This document shows positions 22,228 through 30,067 of a DNA stretch of 30,067 nt, in pieces (positions within the stretch are counted from its first letter, which is position 1; each line of letters starts with the position of its first letter). The position numbers and the translations under genes are program-made. The notes beneath the pieces were generated by a model, which worked only from the letters and a program-made list of their open reading frames with translations, was not told where the DNA came from and made no database searches. Origin of the DNA: CAZKEW01 sp964558915 (GTDB taxonomy: Bacteria > Acidobacteriota > Aminicenantia > Aminicenantales > UBA8522); the NCBI GenBank assembly GCA_964558915.1, contig CAZLFV010000025.1:1-30067 (forward strand), given 5' to 3'.

Positions 22228-24010
22228 TGTTCTTATTTTTAGACCAGAGCCGGTTGATGACTCGAAGCAGGACCAGCCCACCGACCATAAAAACTCCCAA
22301 AAGCACGAACGCATAAGTCCAGCGGCGGTAGAGAATGTTTCCCACAGTAAACAGAGCCGACCAGATAACGACCGACCCGGAGACCCAGCCGACCAGGGCC
22401 AGGGGGAAGTTTTCGTGAGTCGCCTTCGCCTCAGCCTCAGAGATACCCGCTTCTTTGCGAATTGCCACCCAGCCAGGGCCGAAGGGGCGGACCTTCTTAT
22501 AGAACTCGATGAGCGTCTTGCGGTCGGTTTGCGGACCGAGGTATGCTGTCAAAAGCCAGCAGATCGTTGTGACAACGACAGTCAGGATGAGGGCGTAATG
22601 CGTTGGGACGATGATTCCAGCCTTGCGGAGGATAAGCAGGACTACGGAGAACCCGAACGAGCTGATCATGGCGTTCACTTCGCACCAGGCATTAACGCGC
22701 CACCAGAACCAGCGGACCAGGTAGAGGAGGCCTGTGCCGGCGCCGACTTGGAGGATGATATCAAAGCTGTCTTTGGCCGTTTCGAGGACGAAAACCAGGC
22801 TCCCGGCCGCAAAAAACAGCAGGATCGTGGCCAACCGTCCCACCAGGACATAATGTTTTTCACTGGCTCCCTTGCGCAAAAAACGCCGATAAAAATCATG
22901 GACGAGATAGGAAGCTCCCCAGTTGAGGTGGGTCAGATTGGTCGAGGAGTTGGCGGCGATCAAGCCTCCGACCATCAGGCCGATGAAGCCCACTGGAAGG
23001 AACTTGAGCATGGCGGGAAAAGCGATATCATGCCCCAGGAGGCTTGGGTTGAGGTTTGGAAAGGCTTTCTGGATGTCTGAAAGCTGCGGGTAAACGATTA
23101 ACGAACACAACCCGACCAGGATCCATGGCCAGGGCCGCAGGACATAATGGGCGATATTGAAGAATAACACGGCACCGAGCGAGTCTTTCTCCGACTTCGA
23201 CGCCAGCATCCGCTGGGCGATGTAGCTTCCGCCGCCCGGCTCCGCGCCCGGGTACCAGACCGCCCACCATTGAACGGCGAGAGGCATTACGAATATGGCG
23301 ATGGCCAGGTCCCAATTGCTCTTGAAATCGGGCAGGATGTTCAGGAAGTGGACGCCGTTCGGTCCGGTTTTGGCGGAAAGCGTGGACAGCATCACATCCA
23401 TCCCCCCGACATATTTTACTGCAAAATACGCCGCCGCAATGACTGCGGTCATTTTGATAAAGAACTGAATCATGTCGATGACCAGGACTCCCCACAACCC
23501 GGTGATCGTGGCGAACACGACGTTGAGCAGGCCGACTAGGAGAAGCGTCTGCCAGCGATCGAGTCCGAACAGGATCGCGGCGATTTTGCAGGCGGCCAGG
23601 TTGACCGTCGCCATGATGATGCAATTGAACAAAAATCCTAAGTAAACCGATCGGAATCCTCGGACCACGCTGGCCGCTTTCCCGGAGTAGCGGAGCTCGT
23701 AGAACTCGAGGTCCGTCATCACGGCGGAGCGGCGCCACATCCGCGCGTAGAAAAAGACGGTCGCCACTCCCGTCAAAGTGAAAGCCCACCAGACCCAGTT
23801 TCCAGCGACGCCATTTCGTCGGACGATATCGGTCACAAGATTCGGCGTATCGCTACTGAAGGTGGTGGCCACCATGGACAGGCCGCCCAGCCACCAGGGC
23901 ACAGCGCGGCCGGAGACGAAGAATTCCGAAGTATCTTTGCCGGCCCGCTTGCCGAAGAAAAGGGCCGGGACAAAACAAATGAAAAGGGAGGCGAAGACGA
24001 TGACCCAGTC
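22220..24010 (-). CDS. Sodium:solute symporter (SSS family), 5' end lost in the gap
   Basis: About 597 residues are visible, starting DWVIVFASLFICFV and covering most of a SSS/SLC5 transporter with around 13 transmembrane segments. Family features include FFVSGRAVPWWLGGLSMVATTFSSDTPN (split: FFVSGRAVPWWLGG then MVATTFSSDTP), which includes the sodium-site region, and AEPGGGSYIAQRML. SSS proteins import sugars, organic acids or amino acids with Na+. The true start is inside or beyond the N-gap. It lies downstream of the secreted TPR-PD40 gene on the same strand and overlaps the K+ channel gene, so it is probably the middle gene of an operon. The substrate is not readable. Confidence 0.88.
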   Translation of the reverse strand, partial: DWVIVFASLFICFVPALFFGKRAGKDTSEFFVSGRAVPWWLGGLSMVATTFSSDTPNLVTDIVRRNGVAGNWVWWAFTLTGVATVFFYARMWRRSAVMTDLEFYELRYSGKAASVVRGFRSVYLGFLFNCIIMATVNLAACKIAAILFGLDRWQTLLLVGLLNVVFATITGLWGVLVIDMIQFFIKMTAVIAAAYFAVKYVGGMDVMLSTLSAKTGPNGVHFLNILPDFKSNWDLAIAIFVMPLAVQWWAVWYPGAEPGGGSYIAQRMLASKSEKDSLGAVLFFNIAHYVLRPWPWILVGLCSLIVYPQLSDIQKAFPNLNPSLLGHDIAFPAMLKFLPVGFIGLMVGGLIAANSSTNLTHLNWGASYLVHDFYRRFLRKGASEKHYVLVGRLATILLFFAAGSLVFVLETAKDSFDIILQVGAGTGLLYLVRWFWWRVNAWCEVNAMISSFGFSVVLLILRKAGIIVPTHYALILTVVVTTICWLLTAYLGPQTDRKTLIEFYKKVRPFGPGWVAIRKEAGISEAEAKATHENFPLALVGWVSGSVVIWSALFTVGNILYRRWTYAFVLLGVFMVGGLVLLRVINRLWSKNKNNG

Positions 24011-24110
24011 NNNNNNNNNNNNNNNNNNNNNNNNNNNNNNNNNNNNNNNNNNNNNNNNNNNNNNNNNNNNNNNNNNNNNNNNNNNNNNNNNNNNNNNNNN
24101 NNNNNNNNNN
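24011..24110. other. Assembly gap (100 N)
   Basis: Exactly 100 N, the conventional size for a scaffold gap of unknown length. It removes the 3' end of the TPR-PD40 gene and the 5' end of the symporter. Open frames that read through it are artefacts. Confidence 0.99.
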
Positions 24111-26213
24111 TAAATGGAGGAAGTTCTCCATGAACCAGAATTCGATATCCATGCCGCTCTCGCCGGAGAAGGCGATCTTGCGGCCGTCTGGGGACCAGTC
24201 GAGCGTGCCGGCATGGGCGTCGACATCCATCTTCACTTCCACTGGCTCGCCGCCGCCCGCCGAAACCACCCAGATCTTGCCCTGGGAGGTGTAAGCTATC
24301 TTTTGCCCATCGGGAGACCAGGACAAATCATCGTGAGCGCGGATGTTCTGGACTTGGCAGACCTCGCGGGACTCGCCGCCGGCAGCTGGGATAATGTTCA
24401 AGGTGCCTGCTGGAGTGTCCGCTTTCTTGGAAAAATAAGCGATCGTCTTCCCATCCGGGGACCAGTCGAAGGCTCCCTTAGTGACATTGGCTGATTCAGT
24501 TGTGATTTTTTGGGCCTCGCCGCCATCCACCAGAATTTTAAATATCGCCGGAATACTCTTTTCATTGCCGATGGTTTCCAGACCCAGGTAGGCAATCCAT
24601 CTTCCGTCTGGCGACCAGCAGGGATAGCGGCCTTCGCTCATGATCTGTTTGGGTTCTCCTCCTTCGACAGGAATGGTGTAAATATTCGGTCCAACTTTGG
24701 CCGTTCCGCCTGAAAACACTATCGATTTTCCATCCGGCGAGACAGAGTTCCCTGCTCCTGGATATATTATGAAGAAACCATTCTGTTCGGCTCCTTTGTG
24801 AGCGGGATGAACTCTTACCTCTCCTCCTTCACTTGGGACGGAACCTATGTTTCCGCCCTCCCATCTGAAATAGATCCGCTTCCCGTCCGGCGACCAACGG
24901 GGATGGCTGGCAAGTTTATCGAGCGGGCTCACCTGGGTGGCTTTTCCGCCGGAGACGGGGACCGTATAAACATACTCGTGATAGGGAGTTACGAAGAGGA
25001 GTCCGATTTTGTTATCGGGCGTCCAGCCGGTCAGGAAACTGGTGCTGGATTGGGGAAGCTCAATTTGAACTCGAGAACCAAGGGGCCTCCCATCTTCTGA
25101 CACGGGAACGATACAGATTTCTTGTCGGCCTGGCGGTACTCCGGCACCTCGCCGAAATGCAATCATCTTTCCATCGGGTGACCAGACAGGCACCGTATAA
25201 CGTTCATTCATATCCCCGCTGACTTTGACGGGATTATTTCCCTCGGCAGAAATCACCATGACGTCGCAAACACGGAAGGGAGGCTTGTCCAGCCAGACCG
25301 GAGGCGTTAAATAGGCGATTTTTTTCCCGTCCGGCGAAAAACATGGAGATATCCCTCCGTTTTTGGTGACCTGCGTAATTTCGCCGGTGGCGACCGAAGC
25401 AACATAGATTTGTTTTCCTGCGTCAAACGCCACGCGTTTGCCATCAGGGGACAAACTCAACCGGCGTTCTGTGTCGCCTTTCGTAGCCACCCACTGAGGG
25501 ACGGGTATTCTTTTCGGCTCTCCTCCAGATGAAGGGATGACATCAATATGTGCCCCTTCCGGCCGGAAATCGATTCGTGTCCCTCCCTCACGCAAATTGC
25601 GTGCAAAGGCCCGGCTAAAGGCGATCCACTTGCCGTCGCCGGACCACGACAGGCCGTCACCGAGAACGTCTGCGGCTCCCGGCAATTCCTTCGGCTCACC
25701 GGCCAGGTCGGGATCAACATTCCCCGGAATCGGGACGGTCCAGATGGCGTTTCCCGAACCAAAAGCCAGCGTTTTTCCGTCGGGAGAAAGGAGAGCCCCG
25801 CTCCAAAAGGGGATACTGAACGGCGTCTGAATTTTGCGGAAAGTAGGTTTCCGGGAGGCCGACGCGGCGATTTTCATGAGTTCAGCCAATCTCTCCTTGG
25901 CCAGAGCAACCTCGTCTTTTTGGCCGGGGTAGTCCGCGATAAGCCGCTCGTAGGCCTTCTGGGCTTCCTGGTTGCCCAGTTTTTCATAGCACAAGCCCAT
26001 GTGGAACAAGGCCTTTGCAGCAACAGGGCTGTTCTGGGGATATGTCTTTACGATTTCCTGATAGATGGCGATCGCCTCTTCCAGCTTGCCCTCGACATCC
26101 TCTTTATAAATTCCCGACTGGTAAAGCTGCTCAGCGCTCTGCTGGGCAGAACCCAAAGACGCAAACGCCAGCACGAAAATAAAAAGGACGGACACAAACA
26201 ATTTTGCTTTCAT
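24111..26213 (-). CDS. Exported TPR plus PD40/TolB-like beta-propeller protein, 3' end lost in the gap
   Basis: A signal peptide (MKAKLFVSVLFIFVLAFASLGSA) is followed by tetratricopeptide-like repeats (about 28-110: AIAIYQEIVKTYPQNSPVAAKA, CYEKLGNQEAQKAYERL). A long TolB-like propeller then has many PD40 repeats of the form WSPDGKxIAF/Y, roughly every 45-50 residues. About 701 residues are visible, ending FWFMENFLHL, which resembles the C-terminal end of such proteins, so little may be missing. These proteins are abundant in Aminicenantes-like genomes; their ligand is unknown. GAGGAGG 8 bases before the ATG supports the start. A TTCACA direct repeat lies 85-101 bases upstream. Confidence 0.88.
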
Positions 26214-26297
26214 GACTCATTCCTCCTCATGTTTTTTTTCTCCATGAGGAAAATAAAAGAATCGCTCTTCGAATGCTTGAAGCTTCCATCCGATTTA

Positions 26298-26314
26298 TGT
26301 GAAGGCTTTGTGAA
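26298..26314 (-). promoter_or_regulatory. Direct repeat TTCACA-N5-TTCACA before the TPR-PD40 gene
   Basis: On the minus strand two identical TTCACA hexamers (26314-26309 and 26303-26298) are separated by AAGCC, giving an 11-bp period, the spacing used by PhoB/OmpR-type regulators. The site lies between the response regulator stop and the TPR-PD40 start, 85 bases upstream of its ATG. A near-identical site lies before the histidine kinase gene. Confidence 0.6.
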
Positions 26315-26320
26315 CAATGA

Positions 26321-27001
26321 TCAGGCCGCAAATTTGTATCCGACGCTCCTCACGCCAAGGATGAATCTCGGATTCTGCGGATCGTCTTCGAGTTTTTTCC
26401 TCAGCAGCGAGATGTGTTTGTCAATTGTTCTGGGCTCAATAAAGACATTCTCGCCCCAGATTTCATCGAGAATCTTGTTCCGATGCACAACCTGGCCGCT
26501 GTTCGCTATGAGAAAATGCAGCAGGGCAAACTCGAGCGCCGTGAGGTCAATAGGAGTGCCGCCCTTTTTCGCCTCGTACTTTTTGAAATCCACCTCCACA
26601 TCGCCAAAACGAAAGAAGTCGATTCCCTGCTGGGTCTGTTGGGTCCTTCTGAGAATGGCCTTCACGCGGGCAAGGAGCTCTCGCGGGCTGAAAGGCTTGG
26701 TGACATAATCATCGGCCCCGAGCTCCAGCCCGAGGACCTTATCAACCTCCTGGCTTTTGGCAGTCAAGATCAATATGGGAGTCGCAATCTTATCCAGGCG
26801 TAATCGCCTGCAGACCTCGAAACCGTCCATTTTCGGCAGCATGATGTCGAGGACGATGAGGTCATAATTCCCCTTCTGCGCCGAAGTCAGCGCCTCCGCG
26901 CCGTCTTTAGCGCTCGAAACTTCATACCCCTCGAGCCTGAGGTTGTCCTCCAGGGGAAGCCGGATGCTTTCCTCATCTTCGACAATCAGTATCTTTGGCA
27001 T
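26321..27001 (-). CDS. OmpR/PhoB-family response regulator
   Basis: This 226-residue protein has an N-terminal receiver domain: acidic pair Glu8/Asp9, phospho-acceptor Asp52 in VLDIMLP, Thr in LILTAKS and Lys in YVTKPFSPREL. A C-terminal winged helix follows (LTALEFALLHFLIANSGQVVHR, RTIDKHISLLRKKLEDD, VRSVGYKFA). It is phosphorylated by the kinase encoded immediately upstream and binds tandem repeats. ATG at 27001 is preferred: it lies 1 base after the kinase stop with GAGGAGGAGAAG as ribosome site. The longer in-frame extension overlaps kinase codons. Direct repeats before the kinase and the TPR-PD40 gene are its likely targets. Confidence 0.95.
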   Translation of the reverse strand: MPKILIVEDEESIRLPLEDNLRLEGYEVSSAKDGAEALTSAQKGNYDLIVLDIMLPKMDGFEVCRRLRLDKIATPILILTAKSQEVDKVLGLELGADDYVTKPFSPRELLARVKAILRRTQQTQQGIDFFRFGDVEVDFKKYEAKKGGTPIDLTALEFALLHFLIANSGQVVHRNKILDEIWGENVFIEPRTIDKHISLLRKKLEDDPQNPRFILGVRSVGYKFAA

Positions 27002-27002
27002 G

Positions 27003-29144
27003 TCACTTCTCCTCCTCTTTGGGAAGTGGAAGCTTGATGAAAAAGGTGCTGCCTTTTCCCGGCTCGCTTTCTGCATAAACCTCGCCGTGATGGGCTTCGA
27101 CAATTTCCTTGACCAGGGTCAAGCCCAATCCACTCCCCTTGACGGTCCGGGTTAATTCGTCTCCGCCCCTGAAGAAACGCTCAAACACCTTATCCAGGTC
27201 TTCTCTTCTGATCCCGATGCCAAAATCCCGCACAGCGATATTCAACGACGTGCCTTCCTCGCACGCGCTGACAATGACTCTCTTTGATTCCCCTGAATAT
27301 TTGAGGGCGTTATCGATCAGGTTGGTTACGGCCTGGGCCATCGCGACGCGGTCCACTATGACCGAGGGCAAGTCGCTCTTGACATCGAGTTCAATAGAGA
27401 AGCCCTCGTGGCGCACCCTATCCTGGAAGGAGGAAACAATCTGGTGCAGGAAGGGACTCAGGTCTGTTTGCTCAAAGACGAATTCCTTGCGTCCTTCCTC
27501 AATCCGGGCCAAATTGAGGATATTCTCCGTAAGCAGCGATAGCCGCTCGCTCTGCTCTAGGAGTACATCATAATATTGCCGGCGACGCTCTTCGGACGGA
27601 ACCCTCCCCGAGTGAAGCATTTCCGCGAGCTGCCGGATCGATGTCAGAGGACTCTTGAATTCATGGGAGATCGTGGAAACAAAGTCCGATTTCATTCTCG
27701 CCAATTCGAGCTCGCGGGAAACTGCCCGGATAGTCAAGATCAAACCGAAAACAAGAATGCCCGTTATGAGGAGAAACATGTAAAAGTAAAGACCCTTGCG
27801 GGATATCAAAAAAGTGTCAACGAAGCGCGGCGGCGGCTGGTAGAATTCGAGGCTCCAATCCGGAAAGCTAGAGGCAAAATTAGCCCTGACCATGACTGTC
27901 CCTGTGGGCGTATTGGCCGAGGCCAACACCGGCTTCCCGTCCCTCGCGCTCACGACCCAGGCCGTCTTTTCAGAGGAAACATATTGATTGAGAGAGGGGC
28001 GGAGGATATTTTCTTTGAGCCAATCAGCGTCGAGGATGATTCCCCAGGCATCTCCAGCCTCGTCTCTCGAGCGAGCTTCCTGGTCCACGATCGAGATAAT
28101 ATACGAGTACTTCCCGATGTCGAGGGACAATCTTATCGCGGAACGGCCAGGATCAGCCGCGGCACCGGATATTTTCGCTTCTAAATCGGCCGCCGCGTTT
28201 TCCTGAAAAGCCAGAAACCGGTCTGTATAGTCTCTTTTTTCTCTTTCCTCTTTTTCAAGATTTTGAAAGGCGATGGCGTATGACTGAAGTTCGAAGCCAG
28301 GTGGAGGCTTGGAAAAGAACTCGCCGATGGAATCTTTGACCCGCCGGGTGAAAAATTCAAATCGCGCCTTCTCCAGGATCCACTGGCGCCGAAGCAGAGC
28401 TTCGTACAGGCTCATTAAAGACTCAAGAGAACGTGAGTAGTCACTGGCCGTCCGGAACAAAGAGCTCAACTCAAGGCGAGCCGCCAACCCCAGAGGGATT
28501 CCATCCGAAATGACTACTTGGCCAAAGTTATTGGCAATTCTCTCGTACGTCGAAATTGCATCTTTGAAAAGCCCGGCCTTTTTTTGGATCCTGGCCACGG
28601 CGTTAAGAAGCTCTCCTTTGGTGTTCTGGTCAGCGGCCTGGTTAAATGCCTGTTGATAGGCGATCAGAGCATCTGCATACTTCAGCTCCTTAAACTCCAG
28701 GCGCTCGGCAGATTGAATCTTGGGCGCGGCCAAGGACGGTTGTACCCGAGAGGTAGCCAGCGTCCCTTGACCATCCGGGACGTACAAAAACTTGGCTGCG
28801 GGAAATTGAATAGTTTCGAAACCCTGAAAATAGAAAAACTGCTCAACCAGAGGCTGTTCTTTAACCAGGTTTTCCAGACGGCCCGTCAGCTCAGCAGGCA
28901 ATAATTTCTGAGGATTCCTGGCGGCATCTGAAAAGGCCCGCTCGACGGCGCCGATTTTTTCGTCAACTAAACCAACGACCTGCTCCGCGATTCTCCGGTG
29001 CTCGTCGAGCCGGGCTTTCTCGACCAGAGCCCGGTCATTCTGAATCCCCCGCAAAGCTAGATAGCCCAGGAGCAAACTCGGCAATCCGATGCCCAGCAAG
29101 AAAAGGAGAATGATCCTCGTGCGTTTCGGCAGGGCGACTTTCAT
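27003..29144 (-). CDS. Sensor histidine kinase with TPR-like extracytoplasmic region
   Basis: The kinase has 713 residues. TM1 is at about 9-31 and TM2 at about 450-472 (FYMFLLITGILVFGLILTI). The cytoplasmic part has HisKA with His494 (STISHEFKSPL), the N box (NLIDNALKYS, about 608), G1 (DFGIGI, about 640) and G2 (GSGLGL, about 680), so it should be active. The roughly 415-residue extracytoplasmic region contains TPR-like helices (DALIAYQQAFNQAADQNTKGEL, AISTYERIANNFGQ) instead of a plain PAS or Cache domain. No HAMP domain is evident. No ribosome site is clear before the ATG. The response regulator follows 1 base later. The signal is unknown; protein-protein sensing via the TPR is an inference. 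Confidence 0.92.
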   Translation of the reverse strand: MKVALPKRTRIILLFLLGIGLPSLLLGYLALRGIQNDRALVEKARLDEHRRIAEQVVGLVDEKIGAVERAFSDAARNPQKLLPAELTGRLENLVKEQPLVEQFFYFQGFETIQFPAAKFLYVPDGQGTLATSRVQPSLAAPKIQSAERLEFKELKYADALIAYQQAFNQAADQNTKGELLNAVARIQKKAGLFKDAISTYERIANNFGQVVISDGIPLGLAARLELSSLFRTASDYSRSLESLMSLYEALLRRQWILEKARFEFFTRRVKDSIGEFFSKPPPGFELQSYAIAFQNLEKEEREKRDYTDRFLAFQENAAADLEAKISGAAADPGRSAIRLSLDIGKYSYIISIVDQEARSRDEAGDAWGIILDADWLKENILRPSLNQYVSSEKTAWVVSARDGKPVLASANTPTGTVMVRANFASSFPDWSLEFYQPPPRFVDTFLISRKGLYFYMFLLITGILVFGLILTIRAVSRELELARMKSDFVSTISHEFKSPLTSIRQLAEMLHSGRVPSEERRRQYYDVLLEQSERLSLLTENILNLARIEEGRKEFVFEQTDLSPFLHQIVSSFQDRVRHEGFSIELDVKSDLPSVIVDRVAMAQAVTNLIDNALKYSGESKRVIVSACEEGTSLNIAVRDFGIGIRREDLDKVFERFFRGGDELTRTVKGSGLGLTLVKEIVEAHHGEVYAESEPGKGSTFFIKLPLPKEEEK

Positions 29145-29237
29145 GGCTCAGGCGCTAAAAATCGCGTTTCATTCCGCGTCTGCATCTAAAGCTTAAAGGA
29201 CTGCATCAGGAAAAACAAGAAGCTTACGTTACGATTT

Positions 29238-29254
29238 TGTGAAGCTTTGGTGAA
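29238..29254 (-). promoter_or_regulatory. Direct repeat TTCACC-N5-TTCACA before the kinase operon
   Basis: On the minus strand TTCACC (29254-29249), AAAGC and TTCACA (29243-29238) form an 11-bp-period direct repeat, 94 bases upstream of the kinase ATG. It matches the site before the TPR-PD40 gene at 15 of 18 positions, including the flanking base. It is a candidate autoregulatory site for the response regulator. Confidence 0.6.
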
Positions 29255-29265
29255 CCCGGAAAAAA

Positions 29266-29341
29266 GGGGACGGTTCTATTTTTTCCTCATCGCTGTTTTC
29301 TCCCAGGGACATTCAGGACCAGAAAAAACAGAACCGTCCCC
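29266..29341. repeat. 76-bp inverted repeat, REP/MITE-like (GGGGACGGTTCT ends)
   Basis: A 20-base arm starting GGGGACGGTTCTATTTTTTC (29266-29285) is matched by its complement at 29322-29341 with 19 of 20 pairs, and the remaining position forms G-U in RNA. The loop is 36 bases. Ends of the GGGGAC(N)GTTCTATTTTT type resemble REP elements mobilised by Y1 (RAYT) transposases in other bacteria. A partial copy of the end (GGTCCCCAAATGG) follows. It lies between the kinase promoter region and vapC. Confidence 0.65.
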
Positions 29342-29358
29342 AAATGGTCCCCAAATGG

Positions 29359-29793
29359 TTAGGCAGTCGGGTCGATTGGCTCGAGAAAAGGAAAGCGATG
29401 GAAGTCAGTATCTCTTGTGTAGATTCTCTTTATCCCATGCTCTCGCATCAAGATTGCCGTCTGAGCATCATAAAGCAAGTTCCCGCTTAAGGACGGCAAG
29501 CTCTTGATGACCTCTGCAACAACGTCGGCATGCCTCTCACCAGCAACAAGGATCCCCAGCGAGGGTGAGGCCAAGATGGCCTCAACAAAGCTCCAGGCCC
29601 CGGCAGCAGACCAGGACCTGCGGAAAACCCTTGGATGGGTGATCACTCTTAGGAATTCGTACAGAATTCCCCATGTTACATACCAGATCGAGGATTGCCT
29701 GCGCCATTCTTCGATCACCTTAGAGCAGGGTTTATGAAATTTGGAATCTTCATCCGCTGCGTAGACTAGGATATTTGTATCGGCAACGAACAT
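29359..29793 (-). CDS. vapC: PIN-domain ribonuclease toxin (VapC family)
   Basis: VapC toxins are metal-dependent RNases that cleave tRNA or rRNA. The PIN acidic residues are visible: Asp5 (VADTNILVYA), Glu in ILYEFLRVI, Asp in LLYDAQTAIL, and Asp pair in YTRDTDFHRF. The protein has 144 residues and appears intact. It belongs to a group with a long insert after the first acid (TWGILYEFLRVITHPRVF), common in VapC of free-living bacteria. Its ATG overlaps the antitoxin stop in TAATG. The RNA target is unknown. Confidence 0.92.
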   Translation of the reverse strand: MFVADTNILVYAADEDSKFHKPCSKVIEEWRRQSSIWYVTWGILYEFLRVITHPRVFRRSWSAAGAWSFVEAILASPSLGILVAGERHADVVAEVIKSLPSLSGNLLYDAQTAILMREHGIKRIYTRDTDFHRFPFLEPIDPTA

Positions 29794-30026
29794 TACCGGC
29801 CCTCCATAGCTTGGTAGAGTGCATCCCGATCGGCAATATCCACCAGGGGGCCACTGCTTCTAAACTTGGGCAAAGGAGGAAATTTTCGAGGTGTCTTCTC
29901 AGACCGAAAAAGCTGCCGCAGGGCAGATTCAACCAGCTCGGACATCGTGCGGCCTCGGCGGGCGGCTTCTCTTTTGAGCAATGTCATCACGGAATCGTCG
30001 ATCTTCAAAGTTGTCTTTATTTTCAT
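29793..30026 (-). CDS. vapB: Ribbon-helix-helix antitoxin (VapB family)
   Basis: From ATG at 30026 the protein has 77 residues. The RHH fold is at the N-terminus (KIKTTLKIDDSVMTLLKREA, RGRTMSELVESALRQL) and a C-terminal toxin-wrapping tail follows (FPPLPKFRSSGPLVDIADR, YQAMEGR). Longer in-frame starts at 30038 and 30062 would lie over the -10 and the operator. The predicted +1 falls at about 30027, so the mRNA is probably leaderless and has no ribosome site. The protein presumably represses via the inverted repeat over the promoter. Confidence 0.88.
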   Translation of the reverse strand: MKIKTTLKIDDSVMTLLKREAARRGRTMSELVESALRQLFRSEKTPRKFPPLPKFRSSGPLVDIADRDALYQAMEGR

Positions 30027-30033
30027 ACATAAA

Positions 30034-30062
30034 ACCATACATAAAGTATGGCTGTATGTCAA
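30034..30062 (-). promoter_or_regulatory. vapBC promoter with overlapping inverted-repeat operator
   Basis: On the minus strand TTGACA (30062-30057), a 17-base spacer and TATGGT (30039-30034) make the promoter. The perfect inverted repeat CCATAC-N5-GTATGG (30035-30051) covers the -10 and most of the spacer, an arrangement fitting VapB autorepression. A CATACATAAAA direct-repeat pair (from 30024 and 30036) lies over the same stretch. Confidence 0.65.
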
Positions 30063-30067
30063 GATTT

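Noticed and set aside
22220..24226. A single long minus-strand reading frame running through the N-gap into the TPR-PD40 gene
   Set aside because: The N-run is translated as X and the upstream part is an out-of-frame reading of the PD40 gene; the symporter start is simply lost in the gap.
1..30067. CRISPR array, integrase, transposase gene or biosynthetic megasynthase
   Set aside because: No regularly spaced repeats, recombinase motifs or modular synthase domains were seen.

Overview
This 30 kb window looks like a fragment of a draft or metagenome-assembled chromosome from an uncultured bacterium, since one 100-N scaffold gap is present. Gene content points to the Acidobacteriota/Aminicenantes neighbourhood: secreted PD40/TolB-like propellers with an N-terminal TPR, a SpoIVB-type S55 protein paired with a beta-propeller, DUF885 and RmuC. 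Base composition is balanced, genes are dense on both strands, and AGGAG-type ribosome sites and TTGACA/TATAAT-type promoters are readable. The phylum call is inference from gene content only.

Layout. 1-333 holds a dispersed 'TCATTGCGAGGA'-type repeat and three strong hairpins ahead of efp. 916-4886 (minus) is a two-gene exported unit: an S55 protein that seems to start at AUU, then a propeller protein. 4916-8824 is a lipid-flavoured cluster: a serine-palmitoyltransferase-like enzyme, a divergent SDR, a small DsbD-like secreted protein and a FabH-like ketosynthase. 8946-10715 is a DUF885 protein whose metal-binding motif is gone. 10804-13676 is a housekeeping run (TatD, YajQ, polyprenyl synthase, CYTH), convergent with an omega subunit carrying a long acidic tail. 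14225-15826 is a MinD-like ATPase with a degenerate-J-domain/HTH partner. 15844-17045 (minus) is TauE/SafE plus a GspG-like globular protein.

17186-20146 is accessory: tRNA-Lys(CUU), an AbiE toxin-antitoxin pair with a 26-bp palindromic operator, and a stand-alone archaeal-type asparagine synthetase related to AsnRS. 20147-22227 holds RmuC convergent with a MthK-like K+ channel. 22220-26213 is a secreted TPR-PD40 protein and a sodium:solute symporter, split by the gap. 26321-29144 is a histidine kinase/response regulator operon. A TPR-like extracytoplasmic sensor region and 11-bp-period direct repeats (TTCACA-type) upstream of both the kinase operon and the TPR-PD40 gene suggest one local regulatory circuit. 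The right end has a REP/MITE-like inverted repeat and a VapBC pair whose operator overlaps its promoter.

Strongest leads: the shared direct repeats linking the two-component system to its neighbour, the AUU-start S55 protein, the divergent Spt/SDR pair, the DUF885 pseudopeptidase, the archaeal-type asparagine synthetase, and the MinD/J-HTH pair. All functional statements rest on remembered family motifs; no database search was run.
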